Shown one piece after another: positions 34,012 to 44,402 of a stretch of DNA of 64,000 bases. The translations under genes were made by a program, and so were the position numbers. The notes below the pieces were generated by a model. The model was given only the letters and a program-made list of their open reading frames with translations. It did no database searches and had not been told where the DNA came from. Location of the stretch: NCBI GenBank assembly GCA_017979445.1, contig CM030706.1:29920493-29984492 (forward strand), given 5' to 3'. Every line of letters begins with the position of its first letter. Within the stretch, counting starts at the first letter, position 1. Source of the stretch: Akebia trifoliata (Eukaryota > Streptophyta > Magnoliopsida > Ranunculales > Lardizabalaceae).

Positions 34012-34864
34012 TTACCGGAATTGAAGGGTAAGTTTTTGAAGTTCTTTATCAATTAGGTTAAATTCTTCTTCTTGTTCTTCAGAACTTGTTTCTGACTCTG
34101 AACTATTAAGTTTTGTTATTTCTAACTGACTTAGTACTGTAATTTCTTTTCCTTTTCCTAGATTCAATTTTGCAAGTTTGTCATTTATTTCTTGTAGCAT
34201 TTCTTGTTTATCTGGAATGGTTATTCTTAATTTTTCTGATATTTCATAAGGAGTAAAAATGGGGATTTTTATTTTCTTGGTAGGAACTTATTTTTATTGT
34301 GTCTTCCGGGGCTTGTGTTTTTGTACAGATGTTTTTTATTCTTATTAATTGGTTTCCTAGAGAATTGAAATACTTATTAGTATGATTGTTTAATTTCATT
34401 ATATTGTTCATGTCTCTAAGTATTAGACCTTTATCTAAATCTTTGAATTCTACTGACTTATAAGGGGATCCTATAACTATATCCATGTGAATAAGAATTA
34501 CTATCTCATTAATTGGATGTGGATGAAATGATTCTATTTGTCCTATTTTACGAACATCCCAGAGATTTGATTTTATGACATCTTGTTGTTTGTTTAATGG
34601 TTTCTTAAAATACTTATAATACCAATTGAAAAATGAAATTTCTTTTTTGGTTTTACTTAAATGTTCATAATAAAATCCCCAAACTTGTTCTTGATAATTT
34701 TCTAATTTTTCTTCGAACTCTTTCCTATTCTGTGATAAAAGATAATCTAGTTTTATTTGTGGGATGTTTGGTTTAAATTTTTCTATTACATGTATCTGTG
34801 GCGAATCATCCTGTATTTGTGACTGAGTAGGAGATGAATTGGGAGATTGTTGAGTATGGTTCAT
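34012..34864 (-). pseudogene. Coat-protein N-terminal region of copy B
   Basis: Two frames, 34864-34244 and 34200-34012, with one break near 34244. The first starts MNHTQQSPNSSPTQSQIQDD and has KYFKKPLNKQQDVIK and NIMKLNNHTNKYFNSLGNQL, colinear with copy C 37968-38580 and similar to the QNNYTNTYLNQLGQ block of copy A. The second ends in the acidic SETSSEEQEEEFN block, and the deletion junction follows. Confidence 0.75.
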
Positions 34865-35215
34865 TTTTCTAGGGTCTTGATAGTATGGAACTGGTATTGT
34901 TTCATTTTTTACTTCTTTGAGTTTTAATTATTTACTTGTAGAGGCTCTACTGGTAGATATTCTTCATGTGGTAATATCATTTTGTAAGGGTATTGTGGTT
35001 ACAGAACTAGTCTCGTCTATTAATATAATTGATCTTTTGAATGTTTGGAAATTAATTTCAATATTTTCATCTAGGTATTAAATAATTGATTCAGGTTATT
35101 TGTTTTCTGGTATTTGTGATTAACCTTCTCCTGTTAATTTCCAGGTTGCTGGTAATTGGACATCATTCCAAGAAATTCTTTTAGGAACTAATTTGTTTGA
35201 TTTATAAATATTACT

Positions 35216-35872
35216 TTATAAAAGTAGAGTTTCTCCTTCTAAAGAGGTTTTAGTTAAAGCTCCTGGATTTATTGTTGTTGGCATGGTTTTATAGACAATT
35301 CTAAATATCAAGGCTAATGGTTGAGATCCTGGTATCATGTTATATCCTGAAGTTTGAATATAAAAATTTAAAATTTTCATTATACCTGGATCTGTTAATG
35401 CTACTGTGAAATTGGGAAAACTGTCAAAGTAGATAAGTCCATCACAATGACTTGACTCAACTAATCCTAACAAAGAATCTAAAAAATTTAAATGTCTTTT
35501 ATCTCTTAAACACAATAATACCGAGGTTTTTAGACCTATTTTGGTTAATGGTTTGATTCCTACTTGGATTAATCCTATGTGTAGAAACTTGTGTTTCTGT
35601 TGATGTTTTAATATTGAATCTTTTGAAAATAATTCTACTGTTTGGTGTTCTGCAACTAGAGGGATTGTTTGTTCACAAACTTTTATTGTATAATCTGTTT
35701 TTGTAATAAAACTTCTTTTCTTGTATATGTTTTTTATAGGAACCATAGAGATATTCCAATTATGTAGGCTGGATTTTATATTAACTATTGAATTTTCTTC
35801 CATATTTAAAACATCTGGGTTTTCTGGATCTGAACTATGTTTTCCATAAACGAATTTAATCAAGGAATTCAT
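35216..35872 (-). CDS. Movement-protein region of pararetrovirus copy B
   Basis: 218 codons open from MNSLIKFVYGKH. It has FLHIGLIQVGIKPLTKIGLK and LLCLRDKRHLNFLDSLLG, the conserved core of the caulimovirid 30K-superfamily movement protein, which in living viruses enables cell-to-cell transport through plasmodesmata. This is the best preserved movement domain in the window; copy C has an 8-residue gap and a stop in the same domain. The frame ends in TAA, where copy C has TGA at the homologous place, and the rest of the polyprotein lies downstream. Endogenous fragment, probably inert. Confidence 0.8.
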   Translation of the reverse strand: MNSLIKFVYGKHSSDPENPDVLNMEENSIVNIKSSLHNWNISMVPIKNIYKKRSFITKTDYTIKVCEQTIPLVAEHQTVELFSKDSILKHQQKHKFLHIGLIQVGIKPLTKIGLKTSVLLCLRDKRHLNFLDSLLGLVESSHCDGLIYFDSFPNFTVALTDPGIMKILNFYIQTSGYNMIPGSQPLALIFRIVYKTMPTTINPGALTKTSLEGETLLL

Positions 35873-36031
35873 TTTAAACTTATATGTTGGAATTTTCTAG
35901 ACTGTCAACGATTTATTCCCGAAAATCGACTCTTCTGGCCATGATGGAGGGATACGCGACTTTGGTCAGTCAAAAATTGTTTCAAATAAGTTTATAATTA
36001 TTTATCTTTTTAAATTAGTTTTGAAAAACGT

Positions 36032-36045
36032 TAGCTCAGATACCA
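36032..36045 (-). promoter_or_regulatory. tRNA-Met primer-binding site, copy B (mutated)
   Basis: Minus strand TGGTATCTGAGCTA, two changes from the TGGTATCAGAGCCA used by plant pararetroviruses to prime minus-strand DNA from initiator tRNA-Met. Colinear with the perfect site of copy C. Confidence 0.8.
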
Positions 36046-36290
36046 ATCTACTCAGGATCTTAAATCTTTCTTTCTTTTAGAATATAAAACTTACACGTTT
36101 TTTTTCTGTCAAAAATCTGATCCAAGGGTTCCTTTCCTCAAATCTTAATTTTGAAACTTTAAAATTTTCTTCTCTGATTTTTACTAATAATTGATGATTT
36201 TCCCAATATTCTTCGTCTCTAGGTCTGTTTTGTCTTGAATATGAAAGTTCCTTTTAAATTAAATCAGCTAAGTGAATTATAAGGAATTGA

Positions 36291-36584
36291 TATCTTTCTT
36301 CGATATTAAAATTATAACGAGGCATGAAATAAGACTTACAAATGTTATACTGAAATTACACACTGGAATTACACTCTGAAATATTATACTGAAATAATAT
36401 ACTGAAATTACAAAATTTAAAAAGAATATTAAAAGAGATTACCTAAATAATTCTTTTCTTTTGAAGGCCGGGTTTTTGAAGCTTTGAGATGAAGATGGAT
36501 TGAAGGTTGATTGGAATAAGGTTTAAGGAAAAAAGTTTTAGGAAAATTTTTCAATGATGATATCAACTCCTTAGAGTTCACCTA
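36291..36584. other. Spacer between head-to-head viral copies
   Basis: AT-rich, about 294 bp, with repeated ATACTGAAAT(A/T)A words at about 36335-36415. No homology between its two sides was seen. It forms the loop of the large inverted repeat. Confidence 0.6.
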
Positions 36585-36807
36585 GCTGATTTAATTTCAA
36601 AAGAACTTTCATATTCAAGACAAAACAGACCTAAATATGAAGAATATTGGGAAAATCATCAATTATTAGTAGAAACCAGATAAGAAAATTTTAAAGTTTC
36701 AAAATTAAGATTTGAGGAAAGGAACCATTGGATCAGATTTTTGACAGAAAAAGAACGTGTAGGTTTTAGATTCTAAAAGAAAGAAAGATTTAAGATCCTG
36801 AGTAGAT

Positions 36808-36821
36808 TGGTATCAGAGCCA
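36808..36821 (+). promoter_or_regulatory. tRNA-Met primer-binding site, copy C
   Basis: TGGTATCAGAGCCA, a perfect match to the site used by plant pararetroviruses (complement of initiator tRNA-Met 3' end), about 140 nt before the movement-protein ATG. Confidence 0.85.
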
Positions 36822-36960
36822 ACGTTTTTCAAAACTAATTTAAAAAGAGAAAGAATTATAAACTTATTTAAAAGAATTTTCGACTGACCAAAGTCGTGTA
36901 TCCCTCCTTCATGGCCAGAAGAGCCGATTTTCGGGAATAAATTGTTAACAGTCTGGAAAA

Positions 36961-37613
36961 TTCCAACATATAAGTTTAAAATGAATTCCTTGATTAAATT
37001 CGTTTCTGGAAAATCTAGTTCAGATCCAGAAAATCCAGACGTCTTAAATATGGAAGAAAATTCAATAGTCGACATAGAATCCAGCCTACATAATTGGAAT
37101 ATCCCTATATTTCCTATCAAAAACATATACAAGAAAAGAAGTTTTATTACAAAAACAGATTATACAATAAAAGTCTGTGAACACCAAATAGTAGAATTAT
37201 TTTCAAAAGATTCAATATTAAAACATCAATAGAAACACAAGTTTCTACACATAGGATTAATCCAAGTAGGAATCAAACCATTAACCAGAATAGGTCTTAA
37301 AACCTCGGTATTATTGTGTTTAAGAGATAAAAGACATTTAAATTTTTTAGATTCATTGTTAGGATTAGTTGAGTCAAGTCATTGTGATGGACCTATCTAC
37401 TTTGACAGTTTTCCCAATTTCACAGTAGCATTAACAGATCCAGGTATAATGAAAGTTTTAAATTTTTATATTCAAACTTCAGGATATAACATGATAACAG
37501 GATCTCAACCATTAGTTTTGGTATTTAGAATTGTCTATAAAACCATGCCAACAACAATAAATCCAGGAACTTTAACCATAACCTATTTAGAAGGAGAAAC
37601 TCTACTTTTATGA
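36961..37613 (+). pseudogene. Movement-protein region of copy C
   Basis: Starts ATG at 36981 in MNSLIKFVSGKSSS, colinear with copy B. Relative to copy B it lacks 8 codons after VCE (about 37184) and has a stop (TAG) at 37230-37232. LRDKRHLNFLDSLLGLVESS and the rest continue in frame to TGA 37611-37613. Two lesions make it non-functional as a single protein. Confidence 0.8.
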
Positions 37614-39900
37614 AGTAACATTTATAAATCAAACAAATTAGTTCCTAAAAGAATTTCTTGGAATGATGTCCAATTACCAACAACTTGAAATTTAACAGGA
37701 GAAGGTCAATCACAAATACCAAAAAACAAATAACCTGAATCAATTATTCAATACCTAGATGAAAATATTGAAATTAATTTCCCAACATTCAAAAGATCAA
37801 TTATATTAACAAACGAGACTACTTCTGTAACCACAATACCCTTATAAAATGATATTACCACATGAAGAATATCTACCAATAGAGCTTCTACAAGTAAATA
37901 ATTAAAACTCAAAAGAGTAAAAAATGAAATAATACCAGTTCCATATTATCAAGACCCTAGGAAAATGAACCATACTCAACAATCTCTCAATTCATTTCCT
38001 ACTTAGTCACAAATACAGGATGATTCACCACAGATACATGTAATAGAAAAATTTAAACCAAACATCCCACAAATAAAACTAGATTATCTTTTATCACAGA
38101 ATAGGAAAGAGTTCGAAGAAAAATCAGAAAATTATCAATAACAAGTTTGAGAATTTTATTATGAACATTTAAGTAAAATCAAAAAAGAAATTCCATTTTT
38201 CAATTGGTATTATAAGTATTTTAAGAAACCATTAAACAAACAACAAGATGTCATAAAATCAAATCTTCGGGATGTTCCAAAAATAGGACAAGTAGAATCC
38301 TTTCATCCACATCCAATTAATGAGATAATAATTCTTGTTCACAAGGATATAGTTATAAGATCCCCTTATAAGTCAATAGAATTCAAAGACTTAGATAAAT
38401 GTCCAACACTTAGAGACATGGACAATATAATGAAACAAAACAATTATACCAATAAGTATCTCAATTCTTCAGAAAACCAATTAATAAGAATAGAAAACAT
38501 CTGTACAAAAACACAAATCCCGGAAGACACAATAAAAACAAGTTCCTACCAAGAAAATAAAATCCTCATTTTTACTCCTTATGAAATACCAAAAAAATTA
38601 AGAATAGCCATTCTAGATAAACAAGAAATGCTACAAGAAATAAATGACAAACTTACAAAATTGAATATAGGTAATGGAAAAGAAATTACAATACTAAATC
38701 AGTTAGAAATAACAAAACTTAATAGTTTAAAGTCAGAAACAAGTTCTGAAGAACAAGAAGAAGAATTTAACGTAACTGATAAAGAATTTCAAAAACTTAC
38801 CTTTCAATTCCAAGATGAAGTAAATATGGCAACAACCTCACATAAATCCAGATACAATAAACCAATGATACCCAATTACTACAAAAGATCAAGTCCAGTA
38901 GATATACAATACGAAGAAAGAAGTATGATGACATAATCAGTTTAAGATGAAAAATCCCTTTATGAATGGAATGTAGATGGATTATCAGAGTATAACATTT
39001 TATCATTATTACAAGAAATGGCTATGGTATCTACTGCTGCACAACCATACGCCTCTGACCATCAAATAACCCAAAGACTAGTTTCAAGATTCACAAGATA
39101 GTTAAAAGGATGGTGGGATAATTACGTCACTCAAGAACAAAGAACTTTTATTCTAACAAAAAATAAGACCACACAAGAAGGAATGACCATAAAAAAATGA
39201 ACAATGACAAGATTTAGGAGATGCAGTAAATACCTTCATTTATGCCATAATAAAATATTTTATAGGAGACCCAGATCATTATAGAGACAGGTTATCTGAA
39301 TTATTGACTAATTTAAAATGTCAAAAACTTCCTGATTTTAGATGGTACAAAGATGTCTTCCTTACAAAAGTAATGCTTAGAACAGACTGTAACCAAAGTT
39401 TTTGAAAAGAAAAATTTATCTTGAGACTTCCTACATTATTTGCAGAAAAAGTGAGAACAAAAATTAGGTCTCTTAACAATGGTAACATCCCATACAACGA
39501 ACTCACATATGGACAAATCATTTGTTTCATCTATTTAGAAGGGTTAAAACTCTGTAATGACCTCCGACTCCAACATAAATTAAAACAAGATCGCTTCTCT
39601 AGTAGAAAAGAATTAGGTCAATTCTGTGAACAATGTGGACTTCCTCCACCTTTTGCTTCCTCACCCTTCAAAATCTCTAAACGTTCAAAACCTTTTCGCC
39701 CCCGATATACTAAATACAATAATAAATTTACACCAAACCTCAAAAATAATATTATAAAAAGAAAACAAAGCCAAATAAAAAATATTTTGAACGTTCTCAA
39801 AAACAATATAGACAAACAAGAAAAATACCTATATGTTACAAATGTGAAAAAATAGGACATTACAAAAACCGATATAAAGTGAAATAAAAAATAAATGAAT
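37614..39900 (+). pseudogene. Linker and coat-protein region of copy C
   Basis: Colinear with copy B to about 38816 and with copy A to the zinc knuckle. There are many stops, for example in the linker near 37731. The longest frames are 38418-38936 (NIMKQNNYTNKYLNSSENQL, SETSSEEQEEEFN, YYKRSSPVDIQYEE) and 39421-39855 (LPTLFAEKVRTKIRSLNNGN). The knuckle near 39832-39876 has lost its last cysteine (codon TAT). Confidence 0.8.
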
Positions 39901-40439
39901 TAGAAATAGATGAAAATCTAAAAACACAATTATTTAACTTAATAATCAATTCAGACTATTCAAGTAGTAACATAAATGAAAAGTCAGATATACTACAAAG
40001 TTCTAGTGATAATAATGAAGAAAAATTTAAGGAAATAGATAAATCAATATAATTTTGTAATACTACATGTAGATGTAAATCAATAAATACTTTAACAAGA
40101 GAACAAAAAATATTATTCGACTATATAGACAAAATAGAAAATCCAGAATTATAAAAATGATACATTTTACAATTAAAGAATACAATAAAAAAGAAAGAGT
40201 TAATGATCAAAGATATCCCAGGTTATAGTCTGCAAAAAGTATTTAAAAATTTTGAAAAATCACAAGGAAAAGAAATAACAATTCAAGATCTACAAAGAAA
40301 ATAAACTAAATAAAAGAAGAAATCCAAATATTACACATAATAAATAAAGGACAACAAGAATAAATAGATATACTAAATTTCAACAAATTCAAATAAAAAG
40401 AAGTTTCAGAAGAAGAAAATTATATACAAATAATAAATA

Positions 40440-40800
40440 AAGTTCAATAAAAAATGATTTATTAATGTTCAATTAGTAATTAACAAAGAATTCATGATAA
40501 CAATCGTGACCTTAGTTAATTCGGGAGCAGATCTAAATTATATACAAAAAGGTATTATCCCGACCAAATATTTTGAAAAAACCACAGAAGGAATATCTAC
40601 AGCAGATGGATCAAGTTTAAAAGTAAAATACAAACTCTCAGATGTACATGTCTGTAACCAAGGAATATGTATAAATACTCATTTTATACTAGTAAAAATT
40701 TTGAAAAAGTTCGTTATCCTTAACACACCATTCATAGCATTAATACAACATTTCACAGTAGACCCTACAGGTATTAAATGCAAATTATTAGAATAAAAAG
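40440..40800 (+). pseudogene. Protease region of copy C, catalytic Asp lost
   Basis: Open frame 40494-40796 with LVNSGADLNYIQKGIIP and TADGSSLKVKYKLSD, aligned with the protease of copy A. The catalytic D of the DSGA motif is N here (AAT). Stops occur on both sides. Confidence 0.8.
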
Positions 40801-41070
40801 TACAGTTCAAATTTATACAAGAACCCTAAGAAAGATAATTAGATATAATAAAAAATAAAGTCATAAAAAATACGGTTAACCTGGTAACCAGAAAAGAAAA
40901 ACAATTAAAATTTCTAAAACAAGAAATAAAATTTTTAAAAATAGAAGAGCAATTAAATAATCCAAGTCTTAAAGTCAAAATTTAAAAGTTCGGAAAAAAC
41001 CTAGAAAAGGAAGTCTGCTCTAATCTACCTAATGCATTTTGGCATATGAAAAGACATGAAATTAGTCTTC

Positions 41071-41075
41071 CTTAT
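41071..41075. repeat. Left target-site duplication CTTAT of the Ogre-like element
   Basis: CTTAT immediately before TGTAGACAC, and CTTAT again at 60055-60059 immediately after GTGTCTACA. Five bases is the usual duplication length for Ty3/gypsy integrases. Confidence 0.95.
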
Positions 41076-43110
41076 TGTAGACACGTGATTTCGTCATTAT
41101 GACGACCACATCTACGATGGTTTGGAGTCGCCACCATTCATGTTGTAAGTGGGTGTGAATGGTCACCCGATGTACATTTTAAAAAATTACCATTTTGGGC
41201 TCATAGTGACTCATAATGGATAAGGATAAATCAACCCTTGAGATTCGGGTAAGCGGCTCGGTTAGAGAAAAGGGAAGGTGTTAGGCACCCTTTTCTCCCC
41301 ACTAAATAGTGGTAACCTCAACTCAACTCGATCATTTGATTTAAGAAAATACGAAAAATAAAGTGCCACGTGTGTGCATTTGTACCCTAAATAGGGATTT
41401 ACTTTCAGCTTGATTATACAATCATCCCATTAAAGGGGATGATCCTTATAAACCTATGCCTTGAGGACCATTCATCCCAAAAATAAAATTAAAGAGAAGG
41501 AGGGGGATAATAGAAGAGGAAGGAGGAGAGGGTAGAGAAGAAGAGAGGGGGTGGTATACTTTGAACCCACCTTGATGCTTCGATATTTTCTTTTCTTTTC
41601 TTTTTTTTTCTTCTTCTTTGAATCTTCTTGAGTTCTTAGTGATTTAGGAAAATGTAACTTTTTGTATGATTGAAAGAGTAGAGAAAAGATGATGAGAGAG
41701 ATTAGTTGAGTATAATAATTTTTTTGTGAGACTTGGGGGAGAGAATTGGTAGTATTTTTTTAGTAAGAGTGGGAGGGAAGAATTTTGTAGTGAAAAGTTG
41801 GGGGAATTTTTGGGAAGAGGATGAGGGTATTTATAAATGTTGAGGAGTTTTTTTAGGGGTAAAGTTGGATGAAATAAAGAAAAATGATAGAATGATTATA
41901 AGTTTGAGAAAGAAATGAGTGTAATTTAGAGAAGATTGGAGGGTATTTAGGGAAGGGGGGTTAAATGGGTGAGTTTTGACCCAAATGGTTTGGATCCTAC
42001 CCAACCCATTTGGGTGGAGTGTTTGGTGAGTTGAGTTTAAGATGGTGGTTGTGATTAAATGGTATTTGGTTTAAGAGAATGGAGGATTTAAATAGGTGGT
42101 TGATGATATTTTGGGAGGGTGAGGGAGATGATGCCATGTGTCAAAGTGGGTGGAAATGAAGGGTTGAGATAAGTTGATGGGAGAGGTTGAGTGTTTGACT
42201 TGAGAGGATGGTATAGGTTTAGGTTGTAGATGTGGGTTTTGTAGGAATGATGAGGGAAGATTAGGGGAGGTATAGGTTAGGGGTGTGAGTAGATGTGTTT
42301 GATTTGAGAGAAAAGGTGATGGGTTGATGTGTGGGTAGATGAGGTTTAAATAAAATTAATGGGATAGGTAGTTGGATGTGGAAGGTGAGATGGGGTGATG
42401 ACATGTGTCATATTTGATTATCAATATAGTGATTGGTTGATGTGGGTAGTGGTTGATGGGTTAGGGTTGTGGGTTGGATAATGAATTAGATATGAATAGT
42501 GGTTTGTAGGCTTTGTAGTGTTGGGCTTGGATTTTAGAAATGGTTTTGGATTTTAGGGATTGGTTGAGGGTTATTTTGGAATGGATTTTGAGGGTATAGG
42601 TTGGTTTTAGATTTTAGGTGATGTGGGATTGATTTTAGGTTAGGGGTAAGGTGAGAAATTGATTTAGGAAAGTGTTGAGGGCTTGTGGGCCTTAGGTGGG
42701 CCTATGGTTTTTGCGGATTCGAAGGCGAAGCGGTGATAGTAGAGAAAGGGTAGGCATCTCAAGTCTCACATTTTTTTAATTTATTAATTTTTTTGAGATT
42801 TTTGAATTCATTGAATTAATCAAAATGTCACGTGTTGGAAAATCAGGCTTTTTAGGCCCATTGGTGAATTTTATCGAAAATTTGGCGTTTTTGATTTTGG
42901 AAGCGGAGCGGTGAATATTGGGAAAGCGTAAGGTAGGTCGAGTCCTTTTGGTGGGCCTCCTAAACCATTGAGAGGTCTTAGGGGCCTCGGTTTGGTCAAA
43001 ATGTCACTTTTCAATGACTTGGCTCTTAAGGCCCGTTGGCCCATTTATTTGAAAAATCGATATTTTTGGGCCCTTTTGAGTAGTGGCCCGTTCAAATTGA
43101 GGTGTCTACA
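41076..43110 (-). repeat. 3' LTR of the Ogre-like element
   Basis: 2035 bp, the better half of the pair for length. Minus-strand TATAAATA at 41828-41835. The expected polypurine tract just inside it (43111 onward) is weak: minus strand GCAAAGAATGACAGT rather than a clean AG run. Confidence 0.93.
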
Positions 43111-43403
43111 ACTGTCATTCTTTGCAGGAATTGCATGCAAAGAATAAATTAAATCCCTATTTGTATGGGCCAGAAAAATTCTGTAAAAACGCGATCTTGA
43201 ATTATCGATTGTATTGAAGATTTTTGTGGAAAATGGCTACTCAAGCACGGGGTCTGACAGAGTTTTACCTTATTAATTTCTTGATCTCGATGGAGCAGAG
43301 CTCGTGTGAGATCTTGGGTTTTGATGAGTTTAGAAATTCAGATATTTCTTCAGTCGCGTTTTAACAAATCAGAATTGAGTGCAACTCGAAAGGTTTTTTG
43401 GAG
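43111..43403 (-). other. 3' end of the internal region, before the 3' LTR
   Basis: No gene. An inverted repeat TTCTTTGCA..TGCAAAGAA (about 43118-43144) lies next to the LTR, where the polypurine tract is expected. Confidence 0.5.
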
Positions 43404-44402
43404 TTTTTTTTTTTTTTAAATCCCTCTTCATTGCCTTCTTTTGTTGATTTTGCCATATTTCTATCATAAGTTTACCTTCCCAATTCATGCATTGTCCCTT
43501 GTAATGATACCCTTGATCCTTTCAATGGTGTAAACACTGAGGTTGTTTTAGCAGTCGCTACAAATCCAAGAGAGAGTTTTGCAGTTGGAACCGAATCGAC
43601 CAATATCTGGAATGCGACAGTCAATAGAAATCCACCAGACCCGACTTCAGTAATTCTACCTCTATTTACTGTTACCCATCGGGTAGTATAGCAAAACCAA
43701 GGAGAAGGAGTGCTACACAGTCTGGATCTCCCCCATTTAGAATCACGTTCATTGCGACAATATCAACAGAAGCATAGATTACGAAAGAACCCGTTGTATT
43801 GGTGCTACTCTCTTGTAATATCAACATGTTGCTCTGGCTGGAATTTAAATTATTAACTCGCAGTAGAGAGACACAGTTACCAAGGTCTCTGCCATTAGTA
43901 ATATGTGTTATTTCTTCAACAACACCGCCATTAGAAAGAATGTCTTACTCACTTCTAAAGTTCTTATCATAAAGGAAATTGAAAACTCTTTTGGTGGGAC
44001 TTGAAATTCTGTTGTCATCACTTGAAGGGCTCCTTTATAGTTTTCTGCTAGCTTGTTGATACGACCTCAAGAGTCGTTGCTTTTGAAACAATGCTAGAAA
44101 ACACGGTGGACCACTGATTCACATCTATAAAGATCTCAACAAGGTTAATATGATTCATGATAACAATGGTAGTTTCTCGAGAAGCTTCTAACTTCAATCC
44201 AAATGGTTCTGGTCCAATTTCCCTCGGGAATGTTTGCATGTACTCATTTTCACTTAGAATCTCATAAGCATGATCAAGACTATGCACTCACAATGGTTTT
44301 CTTAGTTGGGCCATTCTTATAAACTCTTTCATTGTTGCAACTACGAGTTCGATGATCAATGGTTTATCCGCCTCAGTAGGCCCGGAAAGTGATCTCAGGA
44401 GG
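43404..44402 (-). pseudogene. Captured HD-ZIP IV (PDF2/ATML1-type) gene fragment
   Basis: Minus-strand reading gives LLRSLSGPTEADKPLIIELV, EFIRMAQL, NEYMQTFPREIGPEPFGLKL, ASRETTIVIMNHINLVEIF and YKGALQVMTTEFQVP, the START-domain region of PDF2/ATML1-type homeodomain-leucine zipper IV factors. Directly afterwards come [70 protein letters not shown] and [19 protein letters not shown]. These are the C-terminal region, ending at a TGA (43485-43487) where the family ends. The middle of the protein (about 200 residues) and the N-terminal homeodomain and zipper are missing. Several stops and shifts are present. No intron interrupts the parts seen, and a 14-nt A run (43404-43417 as T) follows the stop by 67 nt, suggesting an mRNA origin. 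It lies downstream of integrase, on the same strand as the element. Confidence 0.85.

Larger units (their letters stand above)
32949..36290 (-). mobile_element. Endogenous pararetrovirus copy B (minus, internally deleted)
   Basis: A minus-strand copy of the same lineage as copy C. In reading order it has the leader with a tRNA-Met-type PBS (36032-36045), movement protein (35872-35216), a linker with stops, the coat-protein N-terminal part (34864 to about 34012), then a direct jump into the second ORF (about 34005-32949). Protease, RT and RNase H are absent. The viral leader is a head-to-head inverted repeat with that of copy C, separated by 36291-36584. Confidence 0.85.
36585..41075 (+). mobile_element. 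Endogenous pararetrovirus copy C, left part
   Basis: Viral leader with PBS, movement protein, coat protein and protease, heavily decayed. The sequence stops at 41075, where the Ogre-like element is inserted, and resumes at 60060 in the homologous position of the reverse transcriptase. Compared with copy A the domain order is the same, with the movement protein added at the front. Confidence 0.85.
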
